Positions 1 to 9,486 of a stretch of 64,000 nt of DNA are shown one piece after another; position 1 is the stretch's first letter; every line of letters begins with the position of its first letter. A model generated the notes under the pieces. That model was not told where the DNA came from and did no database searches. It was given only the letters and a program-made list of their open reading frames with translations. Source of the stretch: Mesotoga prima MesG1.Ag.4.2 (GTDB lineage Bacteria > Thermotogota > Thermotogae > Petrotogales > Kosmotogaceae); assembly GCF_000147715.2 (NCBI RefSeq), contig NC_017934.1, positions 186,001 through 250,000 on the forward strand, read 5' to 3'. A program made the translations under genes and the position numbers.

Positions 1-20
1 GACGATTATGCGAATCTTTT

Positions 21-44
21 GTAGGGGCGAACGGCCGTTCGCCC
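21..44 (+). repeat. Family A REP hairpin, left end of RAYT element
   Basis: A GTAG foot (21-24) is followed by the perfect 20-bp palindrome GGGCGAACGGCCGTTCGCCC (25-44). A 5' GTAG next to a hairpin is the layout of REP sequences recognised by RAYT enzymes, and a RAYT gene starts 33 bases downstream. Other copies in this orientation, with the same upstream flank containing TTCTTTTGTAG, lie at 3623-3646, 3803-3826, 6148-6171 and 9115-9138. Confidence 0.85.
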
Positions 45-76
45 GTAAGAGCAAAAAGATCTCGGAGGGTTGCGTT

Positions 77-667
77 TTGGAACACAATGAAAGTCTTGTC
101 AAAAGGCGGTCAATTAGACTGAAGGAGTATGATTATTCTCGAACCGGAGCATACTTCTTGACAATATGTACGCATCGTAGGCAATGTTTGTTGGGATCCA
201 TGGTTGATAGCAGAGTAATCTTGAGTAGCATTGGCAAAATCGTTGTTGAAGAGTGGCTAAGATCTGCAGAAGTCAGAAAGGAAATCGAACTAGATGCGTT
301 TGTGATAATGCCAAATCACCTGCATGGGATTGTAGCGATACATGGAGGCGAAAGGGAAATTGTCAGCAACTGTTTGGAAGCAGAAAGAAGAACTATAAAA
401 CCAAAGACGATTGGTTCTTTCGTCTCAGGCTTCAAAGCAGCTGCAACGGTTCGAGTGAACGAACTGCGCGGCACACCCGGGAAATCTATTTGGCAACGAA
501 ACTACTATGAACATGTCATCCGCAATGAGAAAGAACTGAATCGAATTCGTGAGTACATTGAGAATAACCCCTTGAGATGGCAGATAGACAGAGAGAATCC
601 CTACAGAAAGACAAGTCAGGTTCTTTCAACTATTGAAGAGGACGATCTCTATCCTTGGGAAGACTGA
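77..667 (+). CDS. REP-associated tyrosine transposase (RAYT, Y1 HUH family)
   Basis: This is a single-strand-processing transposase of the IS200/Y1 class that acts on REP hairpins. The HUH metal-binding motif is seen as PNHLHG, and the catalytic Tyr lies in the later stretch WQRNYYEHVI, followed by the family's typical ENNPLRW. I choose the TTG at 77 because GGAGGG (64-69) sits 7 bases upstream; the longer frame from the ATG at 8 would translate the REP hairpin itself. The gene is intact at about 196 residues. It lies between a left GTAG hairpin (21-44) and a right inverted hairpin with CTAC (679-702), so gene and ends form one unit. Its last ~60 bp recur as fossils near 12571 and 16302. The family assignment is from motifs; the domesticated versus mobile state is not visible here. 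Confidence 0.9.
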   Translation: MEHNESLVKRRSIRLKEYDYSRTGAYFLTICTHRRQCLLGSMVDSRVILSSIGKIVVEEWLRSAEVRKEIELDAFVIMPNHLHGIVAIHGGEREIVSNCLEAERRTIKPKTIGSFVSGFKAAATVRVNELRGTPGKSIWQRNYYEHVIRNEKELNRIREYIENNPLRWQIDRENPYRKTSQVLSTIEEDDLYPWED

Positions 668-678
668 TCCTTAATAGC

Positions 679-702
679 GGGCGTGCCGCCGCACGCCCCT
701 AC
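679..702 (-). repeat. Family A' inverted REP hairpin, right end of RAYT element
   Basis: Stem GGGCGTGC (679-686), loop CGCC, stem GCACGCCC (691-698), then CTAC (699-702), which is GTAG on the other strand. It starts 11 bases after the RAYT stop. With the left hairpin it gives the two-REP inverted arrangement of REPINs, but the two stems differ in sequence. Further copies lie at 12631-12654 and 16359-16382. Confidence 0.8.
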
Positions 703-857
703 ATCCGTTTGGGTCGGATTTATTCGCACATACAACTCACAACTTGGAACTTGCAACCGTTCTTTTCTGAGAACGGAGAACCTTTCAACGGTCTGGTGTT
801 TCTCTTGCTCTTACGAACCCGCTACCTGCTACCACCGACCACGGTTTCTCAAAAACG
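703..857 (+). repeat. Spacer plus family E repeat
   Basis: After the right REP come a short conserved spacer (about 703-755) and family E, which ends in ACCACGGTTTCTCAAAAAC. The same REP'-spacer-E order is found after 12654 and 16382. Here E runs directly into the 3' end of the HD-GYP reading frame and supplies its stop codon. Confidence 0.75.
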
Positions 858-2156
858 TTCATGATGCTGGTAGATGATTTCCGATATGGGAACTTTGAAA
901 TCAACTTCCGTGAAGAGATTTCTGCCAACCAGAGGATGTTCCTTGATCATTGCGAACTCAAGCCTGTTAAGTTTTCCCGGCTTATTCAGAATCTCCGACG
1001 GAACCTTTATCTTTCCGACGTCGTGGATGATCGAAGCGAAACGAAGCGCATCCAGTCTCTCTTCATCGAGAGACAGTCTCTCGGCTATCGCCATTGCCAG
1101 TGCGGTTACCCTTGCCTGGTGACCCGCGGTGTAAGGATCCCGCAGATTCATAGTCACTTCAAGCGCGTTAATGACGGTAAGAGTAATCTTTTTCAGTTCT
1201 CCCACGGTTCTTTGAAGCTTCCTCTCGGCAACCTTTCGATCCGTCACGTCGTGGATAATCGAAAGTATTCGATCATGTCCGTCTATTTCCACTCTCTTGC
1301 TGAATGCCTCTACGTCTCTCACAGAAACGTCTGCAAGTCTATGTTTGAAATCGAACTTTATCTTTTCCCTATTGAAAGCCTTCTTCATTTCTTCGGCAAG
1401 TGTTTCCGCAGGAAGAGTATTCACATCTTCAATGCGTTTCGATAGAAGAGTCTCCTTATCCCAGCCGTAGAAATTCAGAGCTGCATCGTTAGCATTCACG
1501 AATCTTCGAGTTTCTGGATCGAGAACGATCATAACAGCTAAATTCTCGTTGAACAGATTTCTCAGACTCTTCTTGCTTTTCTGAAGCTCTCCCTTCGCAG
1601 TCTTTAGATAATCCTCTCTTTCGATTCTCTTTAGAGCATATGCGATTTCGCTTGAAATCCATTTCAGAAGCTGAAACTCTTCACTGTCCATTGCCAAATG
1701 CTCCAAAGTATTAACGCAGAGGACCCCATAGGTCTTCTCTTCTGTTTCCAGTTTGAATGAGAACCTATGCTCGTTCTCCAATTTCGATGACTTAAGTGGG
1801 CAGTCGTGTTCTTTACAGGCAGAATCGATTGAGAGTAGTTTGTCGCTCTTCAGAAAATCGCGGGCGCAAGCAGGTAAATGTTCGGTCGGAGAATAATCGT
1901 ATGAATGATTAACTATCTGACTGCTAGAATCCACATAATAAATGATCTCATCGCTAAAGAAGATCTTCGCATCGTGATAACTGAGTGTTTCCAGGAGACT
2001 ATCTTGTATTCTTTCAGAAAGCTCATTTCGGCCGCTGCAGTTGTTCACAATACTTGATATCTTGCAGACCAGATCTACTGTAGAGCCTCCGCTCCTTTTC
2101 ATGCGCGTTGACTGAGTTCTCTCACTTACCTCTTCAAAACCAGATGATCTGCTCAT
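849..2156 (-). pseudogene. GAF-PAS-HD-GYP signalling protein, 3'-truncated by a repeat
   Basis: The encoded 435 residues show a GAF-like sensor region (about 25-160), a PAS domain (about 185-295, containing FVNANDAALNFYGWDKETLL) and the start of an HD-GYP domain with the HD pair in IIHDVGKIKVP. HD-GYP proteins usually hydrolyse cyclic di-GMP. The frame stops at YQHHERF, inside the HHER..G.GYP segment, so the GYP motif and the last helices with their metal ligands are missing. The final codons and the TGA (849-851) lie in family E repeat, whose usual continuation is CCAGATCC rather than gene sequence. I infer a decayed phosphodiesterase; a sensory remnant may still be made. Confidence 0.8.
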
Positions 2157-2412
2157 TCCCCCGGCGGACTAACACTATGCCAATCGGATTCAGAAAAAAC
2201 TCACGTTTGCATAGCTCCTTCATTAAACATCTCGACAAGTCCTTTCAAGAAGTATATCATTCGTTTGCTACTGATGCGAGCTATCTTAGAGTAATTTGCT
2301 GAAAAACACAGATTATGTGGAAATGGCTTTAAATAGAACAGAAGTGCTATATACTGAATATTCGTCTCGGGAGTACAAATCAGTCAATCTGAATCTCCCT
2401 TAGATATCACTT

Positions 2413-2441
2413 GAAAAAAATAAAAGCCCTCCGAAGAGGGC
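2413..2441 (-). terminator. Rho-independent terminator of the pilin-like gene
   Basis: Stem GCCCTC / GAGGGC with a 4-base loop (2426-2441), followed in the minus direction by a T-rich run (2425 down to 2413). It lies 30 bases past the stop of the minus-strand pilin-like gene. Confidence 0.85.
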
Positions 2442-2470
2442 AACTTGGTTTTACAAGGTAATACTTCTAA

Positions 2471-2938
2471 TCAATAAACTATAAACGTATATGAATAGTA
2501 ATACGTTGCACTTGCAGCATTGGTTCCACCGAGATTAGGCTTTTCGAACCCGGTGACAAGGCTAGCAATACCTCCAACAGGTGCTTTCTTAGCACTTGGA
2601 AGAACATTTACTAGAGTATCTTCATGTGCCTCTTCACTAGTCCAGACGTACACTTCGTATCCTCCGTTATCTGTTGTACTATATGCGATATTGTACTTAG
2701 TTTCGTCAATGTCTCTTCCCAAGCCTGAAATATCGCTCGGAATTCCTGATTTTCCCTCAACATATAACAAGTTCTCGAATGAACTAGCAAGCGTTTTAAT
2801 ATTCTGAGCAACCTTCGTGGCCTGTGACTTTCTGATAGCATTCAGCGCAACTGGTGTGATTGTAGCGATTAACGCAGCGATAACTGCGAGAACGATAAGT
2901 AGTTCAACCAGAGAAAATCCTCTTTTTCTGTTTTTCAT
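2471..2938 (-). CDS. Type IV pilin-like / pseudopilin protein
   Basis: A 155-residue protein with a class III prepilin leader. The short basic start MKNRKRG is followed by FSLVELLIVLAVIAALI, the prepilin peptidase site (G7/F8) with Glu at mature position 5, and one long hydrophobic helix. The rest is a globular pilin headgroup of no recognised subtype, ending in a Tyr-rich strand. Such proteins are exported, cleaved by PilD-type peptidase and assembled into type IV pili or type II secretion pseudopili. The ATG at 2938 is preceded by AGGAGG. The gene stands alone with its own promoter and terminator; no other pilus genes are in the window, so the machinery must be elsewhere. Confidence 0.85.
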   Translation of the reverse strand: MKNRKRGFSLVELLIVLAVIAALIATITPVALNAIRKSQATKVAQNIKTLASSFENLLYVEGKSGIPSDISGLGRDIDETKYNIAYSTTDNGGYEVYVWTSEEAHEDTLVNVLPSAKKAPVGGIASLVTGFEKPNLGGTNAASATYYYSYTFIVY

Positions 2939-2976
2939 TATACCCCTCCTAATAATTGGTGGTTTCAGTAACAGAT

Positions 2977-3005
2977 ATTCTAAAGCAAGTTTGTGCCAAA
3001 ATCAA
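2977..3005 (-). promoter_or_regulatory. Promoter of the pilin-like gene
   Basis: On the minus strand, -35 TTGATT (3005-3000), a 17-base spacer, and -10 TAGAAT (2982-2977), about 40 bases upstream of the start codon. Confidence 0.55.
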
Positions 3006-3038
3006 GCAGGATTTGCTCTTGTCTAGTGCCATCAGGTT

Positions 3039-3207
3039 CTATAACCATCTATCGACTTGCCTTTCGAGAGCTGTGTGACAAAAATCCTTCGTTGCCTCAT
3101 TTGATGAGTTGATAACTCACAATCTAAAGAGCAGTACAATCAATCTACGTGAATCTTACTAGCAAGGGGAAAGAGAAGACCTTCCCGATTGATGGTTATA
3201 GGATCTC
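3039..3207. repeat. MITE-like segment with terminal inverted repeats
   Basis: CTATAACCATC (3039-3049) is matched by GATGGTTATAG (3191-3201). Allowing for one mismatch the arms extend to about 16 bp, enclosing roughly 140 bp without an open frame. A non-autonomous element or a long stem-loop would both fit. Confidence 0.35.
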
Positions 3208-3713
3208 AAGAGCCTTGGATATCTTGAGCACGTGCTGCCTTTGCTGTTAGGCGAAAATCATTGAAGTGAGTTTCACTATTGAAGGAAAAAGCGTGAAACT
3301 AGTTTCCGCTATCCCTGCCTGTTATTTCCATAAGAAGATAAGAGACTAGAAAGAGCAGATTAGAAACTAAACGACACGAGATTCATTGAATGAGCAAAAG
3401 TGGGACTCACATTCGGTTAATAGCATCAGTGGAAGTGAGGCACGCTTTGCCGTCAGAAAGCCAATGAATCGAGAAAGAGCATGTCGAGACGCTCGCTCCG
3501 CTCGCGAGAAGACGAGAGTTTATAATCACTTACTGTCAACCGTCAGCATCGGGAAGACGCAATGAGGGACTTACGATAAACTGTTACCAGATGAAAGTCC
3601 CAGACGATTATGCAATTCTTTTGTAGGGGCGAACGGCCGTTCGCCCGAAAGAGAATCGTGCGAAAAGAGGGACCTCACATACGGGGAACCGGGTCTGGGG
3701 TTATCAGTTCTCG
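3208..3713. repeat. Gene-free stretch with partial copies of the MFS unit 3' end and one REP
   Basis: No credible gene is seen. A block with TGTCGAGACGCTCGCT (about 3482) and one with CGGGAAGACGCAATGAGG (about 3551) match the 3' end of the duplicated MFS units (near 5856 and 6035). This looks like the eroded end of a further unit. A family A REP hairpin lies at 3623-3646. Confidence 0.5.
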
Positions 3714-6058
3714 GAATAGACGGGGACAGACGTCAGTAGCCCGTCAGTCCCCTATTCGAAATGCTACCAGATGACAATTCCAGACGATTATGCAATTCTT
3801 TTGTAGGGGCGAACGGCTGTTCGCCCGAAAGAGTTATGATAGCGGAGCAAAAGTGTCGGTCTTATAGATCATAGACCCAGATCCTGCGCAGAGATCCTGA
3901 ACAGGAAACCCCAAACAGGAGCCCTGAACAAGAGCATTTCAGGGCAGGCTCATTGGAGCAGGCTCTACAGGATGATTGAGTAAGAAGTTGATTTGAGTAA
4001 CTCGGGTAGTCGCTATTCCCCTCGGTCAAGTCATTCTGAGATGATCCTGCTCAGAATCTCGGCGCACAAAACTGTGCAGACCATTATAGTGCACACCCTC
4101 CGCCACTACGTGGCCCTCCTCCCTCGAGGGAGGATTTAAGATCAGGATCATTAGGGGCCAACCACAGCATTCACGCAAGAACCAGCACATTTATGGTCTT
4201 GAACTCCCTGACTTATGGGTAATGATAAGCTCCATCAAGGGAAGATTTTGGATGAGAAATATCAGGAGCCAAATACGGCGTATATTGTTGAGAGAGAAGG
4301 ACATCGCATTATTTCTCAATAGCTCTTTGACTTGGGTAATGACGAGCTCCTCTGGACAGATAACGAGAACCAAGAGAAATAGAGAATAACAGATCTTTAG
4401 TCAATTCTTCTTAATTGTCTTGGTTTTCACCTACAACCCACAACAACAACCCACAACGGCACTTCACCCAGTTCTCTTTGAATCATACAGTTCCAGGACT
4501 CTAGGCTCATTCTTGAAATCCCGATAAAACAGGAAGATGATGAAAGCATTTGCAGCATAAAACGCAGTGCTCAATAAGAACAACTCTGTATAACCGCTGA
4601 TAGAAGTGCCGACTATGAACCCGAAGATCATTGCAGCGACTGCCCTGACTGTGTTGTTGAGAAATCCGTTTATTCCCGATACTGTTGATAGCTTCGAATC
4701 TGGAACATATGAGAAGATTATTGAGGTCATGATCGGGTTAGTTATGTTCATGAAGACGAATCTGAAGGCATAGAGTATCGTGAAAAGAATCGGCTCTCTC
4801 ACAATCACTAGAGAGAGCATCAAGGGGATAACAAGCAACTGCATTGTCAGGTTGAACTTCAGTGCCCCAAAGCGTTTACCCAGCTTGTGCGAGAGTGTTG
4901 AACCGGCTGCCGTTCCAAGCTGAGCAATGGACAAGGCAATTCCGATAGCAGTTGCCGACATGTTGAATAAGTCCTTGAATATGAGATTTCCAAAGTGAAT
5001 GAAGAGCCCGGCTCCAAAACCCACCGTTGCCGTGGAAATGAAGTAGTAGGTAAGCACCTTCCTCTGGTCTTGCTGAAGCCCCGAAAAGTTGAAGAGTTCC
5101 TTCAACTTGGATCGCGATTCAGTCATCTCGAGTCTGATTACCGGTATGATTGCCGGTAGATGTGCAACCATAGAGATTATTAGAGTTGTCTGAAGACCGA
5201 AGAGATCTCCAAAGGCCCCGCCGATAAAATTGCCGATGACTCCGCTTGCCATGTTGATCCCGAAATTCAAACCGAAGACCTTTGCCCTGTTTCCCGTCTT
5301 TGTTATGCTTGTCATTGTCGCCATGACCACTGTAAAGGCAGTTACTGTGAAACCGCCTTTGATGAATGACAAAACGATAATTAACGTCGGATCGACAACG
5401 AATGCAAGTGCTATTCCAGAAACGGGAACTACAATCGCAGAGAGAAAGAGAATCTTCTTCTTTCCAATAGTATCCGCGAGAACAGCTGTGAGCAGTCCAA
5501 TGATCGCCGAGCCCCACAACTGAGCAGAAGTGACGTTGCCTATGAGGTGGTTTGAGAAACCGATTTCCCTCAGATATAAGTTATAGACAACGCGGTACAT
5601 GGAGATGGTTATTGTAGTAATGAATGTATAAGTCAGCAGTAATACGATTCTCTTTCTCAACCGGAAGACCTTCTTTGTTAGATTTGCTTACTATATATTA
5701 CCATTTTGGAAGGATTCTGTGGGATGATTAAGTTCGGCAGCTGCTGACGCAGGCCAGTTCCGCTTCGCTGGCCACAAGATCCGCTGAACGCTGGCTAGAA
5801 GACGCTGATCGCTGTGAAGAGCCATCCTTGGATAAGATTAATCGAGAAAATCTAATGTCGAGACGCTCGCTTCGCTCGTGAGAAGAAGAGAGTTTATAAT
5901 CATTAGCCGTCAACGGTCCAATGAGAAAAGAACGGAAAGAGCGGGTTATAATATGTGGGTTAACTAGAACGGGTTATCAAAACTGGGTTATGAAAACCAA
6001 ATAGGATTGATTTGCGCAAAGGCACATTTGTTTCGGGAAGACGCAGTGAGGGACTTAC
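3714..6058. repeat. Tandem duplication unit 1 (2345 bp, carries MFS gene 1)
   Basis: The unit starts at GAATAGACGGGGACAG (3714); the same motif starts unit 2 at 6059 and follows unit 2 at 8165. Unit 1 has about 239 bp more than unit 2, between about 4130 and 4420 upstream of the MFS stop. It includes a REP hairpin (3803-3826). The stretch 3827-4463 holds only repeat-like, non-coding sequence. Confidence 0.85.
4464..5660 (-). CDS. Major facilitator superfamily transporter, copy 1
   Basis: A 398-residue membrane protein with about 12 hydrophobic segments in two halves, a basic loop after TM2 (ADTIGKKK) typical of MFS, and a charged central loop (MTESRSKLKEL...QQDQRK). Substrate cannot be read from the sequence; an efflux or sugar/drug-type carrier is possible. 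The start is TTG at 5660. It differs from copy 2 by one residue (SATAIGI against SATGIGI). The downstream flank and about 400 bp upstream are also duplicated. The single gene in each unit suggests a dosage effect or a very recent event. Confidence 0.85.
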   Translation of the reverse strand: MRKRIVLLLTYTFITTITISMYRVVYNLYLREIGFSNHLIGNVTSAQLWGSAIIGLLTAVLADTIGKKKILFLSAIVVPVSGIALAFVVDPTLIIVLSFIKGGFTVTAFTVVMATMTSITKTGNRAKVFGLNFGINMASGVIGNFIGGAFGDLFGLQTTLIISMVAHLPAIIPVIRLEMTESRSKLKELFNFSGLQQDQRKVLTYYFISTATVGFGAGLFIHFGNLIFKDLFNMSATAIGIALSIAQLGTAAGSTLSHKLGKRFGALKFNLTMQLLVIPLMLSLVIVREPILFTILYAFRFVFMNITNPIMTSIIFSYVPDSKLSTVSGINGFLNNTVRAVAAMIFGFIVGTSISGYTELFLLSTAFYAANAFIIFLFYRDFKNEPRVLELYDSKRTG

Positions 6059-8164
6059 GAATAGACGGGGACAGACGTCAGTAGCCCGTCAGTCCCCTAT
6101 TCGAAATGCTACCAGATGACAATTCCAGACAATTTAGCAGTTCTTTTGTAGGGGCGAACGGCCGTTCGCCCGAAAGAGTAATGATAGCGGAGCAAAAGTG
6201 TCGGTCTGATAGACCATAGACTTAGGACTTGCGCAGAAACCCTGAACAGGAGACCCCAAACAGGAGCCCTGAACAAGAGCATTTCAGGGCAGGCTTTACA
6301 GGATGATTGAGTAAGAAGTTGATTTGAGTAACTCGGGTAGTCGCTATTCCCCTCGGTCAAGTCATTCTGAGATGATCCTGCTCAGAATCTCGGCGCACAA
6401 AACTGTGCAGACCATTATAGTGCACACCCTCCGCCACTACGTGGCCCTCCTCCCTCAAGGGAGGATCTATAAGAATGAGGAGATGTAGATGGTAACAGAT
6501 CTTCGAATAACTCTCCTGACTGGCTCTAGTTTTAACCTACAACCCACAACAACAACCCACAACGGCACTTCACCCAGTTCTCTTTGAATCATACAGTTCC
6601 AGGACTCTAGGCTCATTCTTGAAATCCCGATAAAACAGGAAGATGATGAAAGCATTTGCAGCATAAAACGCAGTGCTCAATAAGAACAACTCTGTATAAC
6701 CGCTGATAGAAGTGCCGACTATGAACCCGAAGATCATTGCAGCGACTGCCCTGACTGTGTTGTTGAGAAATCCGTTTATTCCCGATACTGTTGATAGCTT
6801 CGAATCTGGAACATACGAAAATATTATTGAGGTCATGATCGGGTTAGTTATGTTCATGAAGACGAATCTGAAGGCATAGAGTATCGTGAAAAGAATCGGC
6901 TCTCTCACAATCACTAGAGAGAGCATCAAGGGGATAACAAGCAACTGCATTGTCAGGTTGAACTTCAGTGCCCCAAAGCGTTTACCCAGCTTGTGCGAGA
7001 GTGTTGAACCGGCTGCCGTTCCAAGCTGTGCAATTGACAAGGCAATTCCGATACCTGTTGCCGACATGTTGAATAAGTCCTTGAATATTAGATTTCCAAA
7101 GTGAATGAAAAGCCCGGCTCCAAAACCCACGGTTGCCGTGGAAATGAAGTAGTAGGTAAGCACCTTTCGCTGGTCTTGCTGGAGCCCCGAAAAGTTGAAG
7201 AGTTCCTTCAACTTGGATCGCGATTCAGTCATCTCGAGTCTGATTACCGGTATGATTGCCGGTAGATGTGCAACCATAGAGATTATTAGAGTTGTCTGAA
7301 GACCGAAGAGATCTCCAAAGGCCCCGCCGATAAAATTGCCGATGACTCCGCTTGCCATGTTGATCCCGAAATTCAAACCGAAGACCTTTGCCCTGTTTCC
7401 CGTCTTTGTTATGCTTGTCATTGTCGCCATGACCACTGTAAAGGCAGTTACTGTGAAACCGCCTTTGATGAATGACAAAACGATAATTAACGTCGGATCG
7501 ACAACGAATGCAAGTGCTATTCCAGAAACGGGAACTACAATCGCAGAGAGAAAGAGAATCTTCTTCTTTCCAATAGTATCCGCGAGAACAGCTGTGAGCA
7601 GTCCAATGATCGCCGAGCCCCACAACTGAGCAGAAGTGACGTTGCCTATGAGGTGGTTTGAGAAACCGATTTCCCTCAGATATAAGTTATAGACAACGCG
7701 GTACATGGAGATGGTTATTGTAGTAATGAATGTATAAGTCAGCAGTAATACGATTCTCTTTCTCAACCGGAAGACCTTCTTTGTTAGATTTGCTTACTAT
7801 ATATTACCATTTTGGAAGGATTCTGTGGGATGATTAAGTTCGGCAGCTGCTGACGCAGGCCAGTTCCGCTTCGCTGGCCACAAGATCCGCTGAACGCTGG
7901 CTAGAAGACGCTGATCGCTGTGAAGAGCCATCCTTGGATAAGATTAATCGAGAAAATCTAATGTCGAGACGCTCGCTTCGCTCGTGAGAAGAAGAGAGTT
8001 TATAATCATTAGCCGTCAACGGTCCAATGAGAAAAGAACGGAAAGAGCGGGTTATAATATGTGGGTTAACTAGAACGGGTTATCAAAACTGGGTTATGAA
8101 AACCAAATAGGATTGATTTGCGCAAAGGCACATTTGTTTCGGGAAGACGCAGTGAGGGACTTAC
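6059..8164. repeat. Tandem duplication unit 2 (2106 bp, carries MFS gene 2)
   Basis: Second copy of the unit, offset exactly 2106 bases from unit 1 over the MFS gene and its upstream flank. It includes a REP hairpin (6148-6171). Within the gene all the differences I could find lie between 6816 and 7182 (4710 to 5076 in unit 1); the remainder reads as identical. Confidence 0.88.
6570..7766 (-). CDS. Major facilitator superfamily transporter, copy 2
   Basis: A 398-residue MFS carrier, identical to the copy at 4464-5660 except for Ala to Gly in SATGIGI. The other differences seen are silent and clustered in a ~370-bp patch. It has the same TTG start and the same upstream sequence, so both copies should be expressed alike. 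Membrane topology and function are as for copy 1; the substrate is unknown. Confidence 0.85.
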   Translation of the reverse strand: MRKRIVLLLTYTFITTITISMYRVVYNLYLREIGFSNHLIGNVTSAQLWGSAIIGLLTAVLADTIGKKKILFLSAIVVPVSGIALAFVVDPTLIIVLSFIKGGFTVTAFTVVMATMTSITKTGNRAKVFGLNFGINMASGVIGNFIGGAFGDLFGLQTTLIISMVAHLPAIIPVIRLEMTESRSKLKELFNFSGLQQDQRKVLTYYFISTATVGFGAGLFIHFGNLIFKDLFNMSATGIGIALSIAQLGTAAGSTLSHKLGKRFGALKFNLTMQLLVIPLMLSLVIVREPILFTILYAFRFVFMNITNPIMTSIIFSYVPDSKLSTVSGINGFLNNTVRAVAAMIFGFIVGTSISGYTELFLLSTAFYAANAFIIFLFYRDFKNEPRVLELYDSKRTG

Positions 8165-8211
8165 GAATAGACGGGGACAGACGTCAGGAGCCCGTCAGTC
8201 CCCTATTCGGT

Positions 8212-8880
8212 TCCCTTATCAGTACTCTTTTGGGCGAACAGCCGTTCGCCCCTACAGAAAGAAATCGACACACTATTCTATAATACTGCTGCACGATCAA
8301 GATGAAGACCCTTATCGCTGGAGGAACCGCTTGTTTGAAACGCTGTAGGCTAATCACTCAGAAAAACAACAAGAAGTTGAGTGACGTGAAAATAGAATGG
8401 CCGTCATCCTGTGAGCGCTTCTGCACAGGATCTGGATCTTCTATCTGTGAAACCGCTGCTCTTGTTTCCTTATCAGCTCTCGTGGGCGAACAGCCGTTCG
8501 CCCCTACAGAAAGAAATCGACACACTGTCCTATAACACTGCTGCACGATCAAGATGAAGACCCTTATCGCTGGAGGAACCGCTTGTTTGAAACGCTGTAG
8601 GCTAATCGCTCAGAAAAACAATAAGAATTAGAGTGACGTGAAAATAGAATGGCCGTCATCCTGTGAGCGCTTCCGCACAGGATCTGGATCTTCTATCTGT
8701 GAAACCGCTGCTCTTGTTTCCTTATCAGCTCTCGTGGGCGAACAGCCGTTCGCCCCTACAGAAAGAAATCGACACACTGTCCTATAATACTGCTGCACGA
8801 TCAAGATGAAGACCCTTATCGCTGGAGGAACCGCTTGTTTGAAACGCTGTAGGCTAATCGCTCAGAAAAACAATAACAAG
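8212..8880. repeat. 252-bp tandem repeat, about 2.7 copies, each with an inverted REP
   Basis: Copies begin near 8212, 8466 and 8718. Each holds GGGCGAACAGCCGTTCGCCC followed by CTAC (8232-8255, 8484-8507, 8736-8759), that is, a REP in the orientation opposite to those at 3623 or 6148. Each also has the block ATGAAGACCCTTATCGCTGG (8302, 8554, 8806). The short frame opened by that ATG has no ribosome site and is not counted as a gene. Confidence 0.85.
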
Positions 8881-9486
8881 TGCATGATTCTGAATCGGAT
8901 CATTGATCAAGAGGATCGTCTACCGGCTCTTCACGTTCTTCCTGTGCAGCATATCTTTTGCTCCTCTCGCTCGGAGTTCGGAAAATCGTTTACGGTGAAC
9001 CTGCAAATGTCTCCTGCCGAAGGCGTAACGGACGGTGACAGACGTCAGAAGCCCGTCAGTACCCTATTCGAAATGCTACGGGATGACAATTCCAGACGAT
9101 TATGCAATTCTTTTGTAGGGGCGAACGGCTGTTCGCCCGAAAAAGGTCCTGGTTGGAATCTCTGCCTTTACCGCGAAAAAAAGGACCTTAGGAACTGGTC
9201 AGTCCACATTTTCGCCCTCGCCTTCTCTTGAGCGCCGCGAACTCTCTAATATGCTCTTTCTCGGCTACTCACAGCCTTGCAACATGGCACTTGGAACTGT
9301 TCTTCCAGCGTTCAGCGGCACTTTGAGATGGCAGTTCATATAGGGATTCTCTTAGGGGAAAACTTTGCCCAGATTCACCAGAATCTATCACATGAATGCC
9401 TACGAGAAATCAACCTGGCCACTAGAAAATCTTTTATAGACTAAGATACGAGCTCTTGTTGCAGCAGGTATTCTCCCTCAATCGTT
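8881..9486. other. Gene-free stretch with one REP
   Basis: It contains another degenerate copy of the unit-border motif (GACAGACGTCAGAAGCCCGT, near 9037) and a REP hairpin (9115-9138, with T replacing C in the palindrome centre). The remainder up to the toxin gene shows no convincing gene, RNA or repeat. Confidence 0.5.

Noticed and set aside
4191-4373. 60-codon frame on the minus strand before the MFS gene
   Set aside because: No ribosome site, absent from unit 2 of the duplication and no family resemblance.
8212-8880. Possible CRISPR array
   Set aside because: The repeat period is 252 bp, the whole unit is repeated and there are no variable spacers or cas genes.
8302-9231. Repeated small frame starting MKTLIAGGTACLKRC
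   Set aside because: Repeats with the 252-bp tandem unit, has no ribosome site and is of unequal length in each copy.
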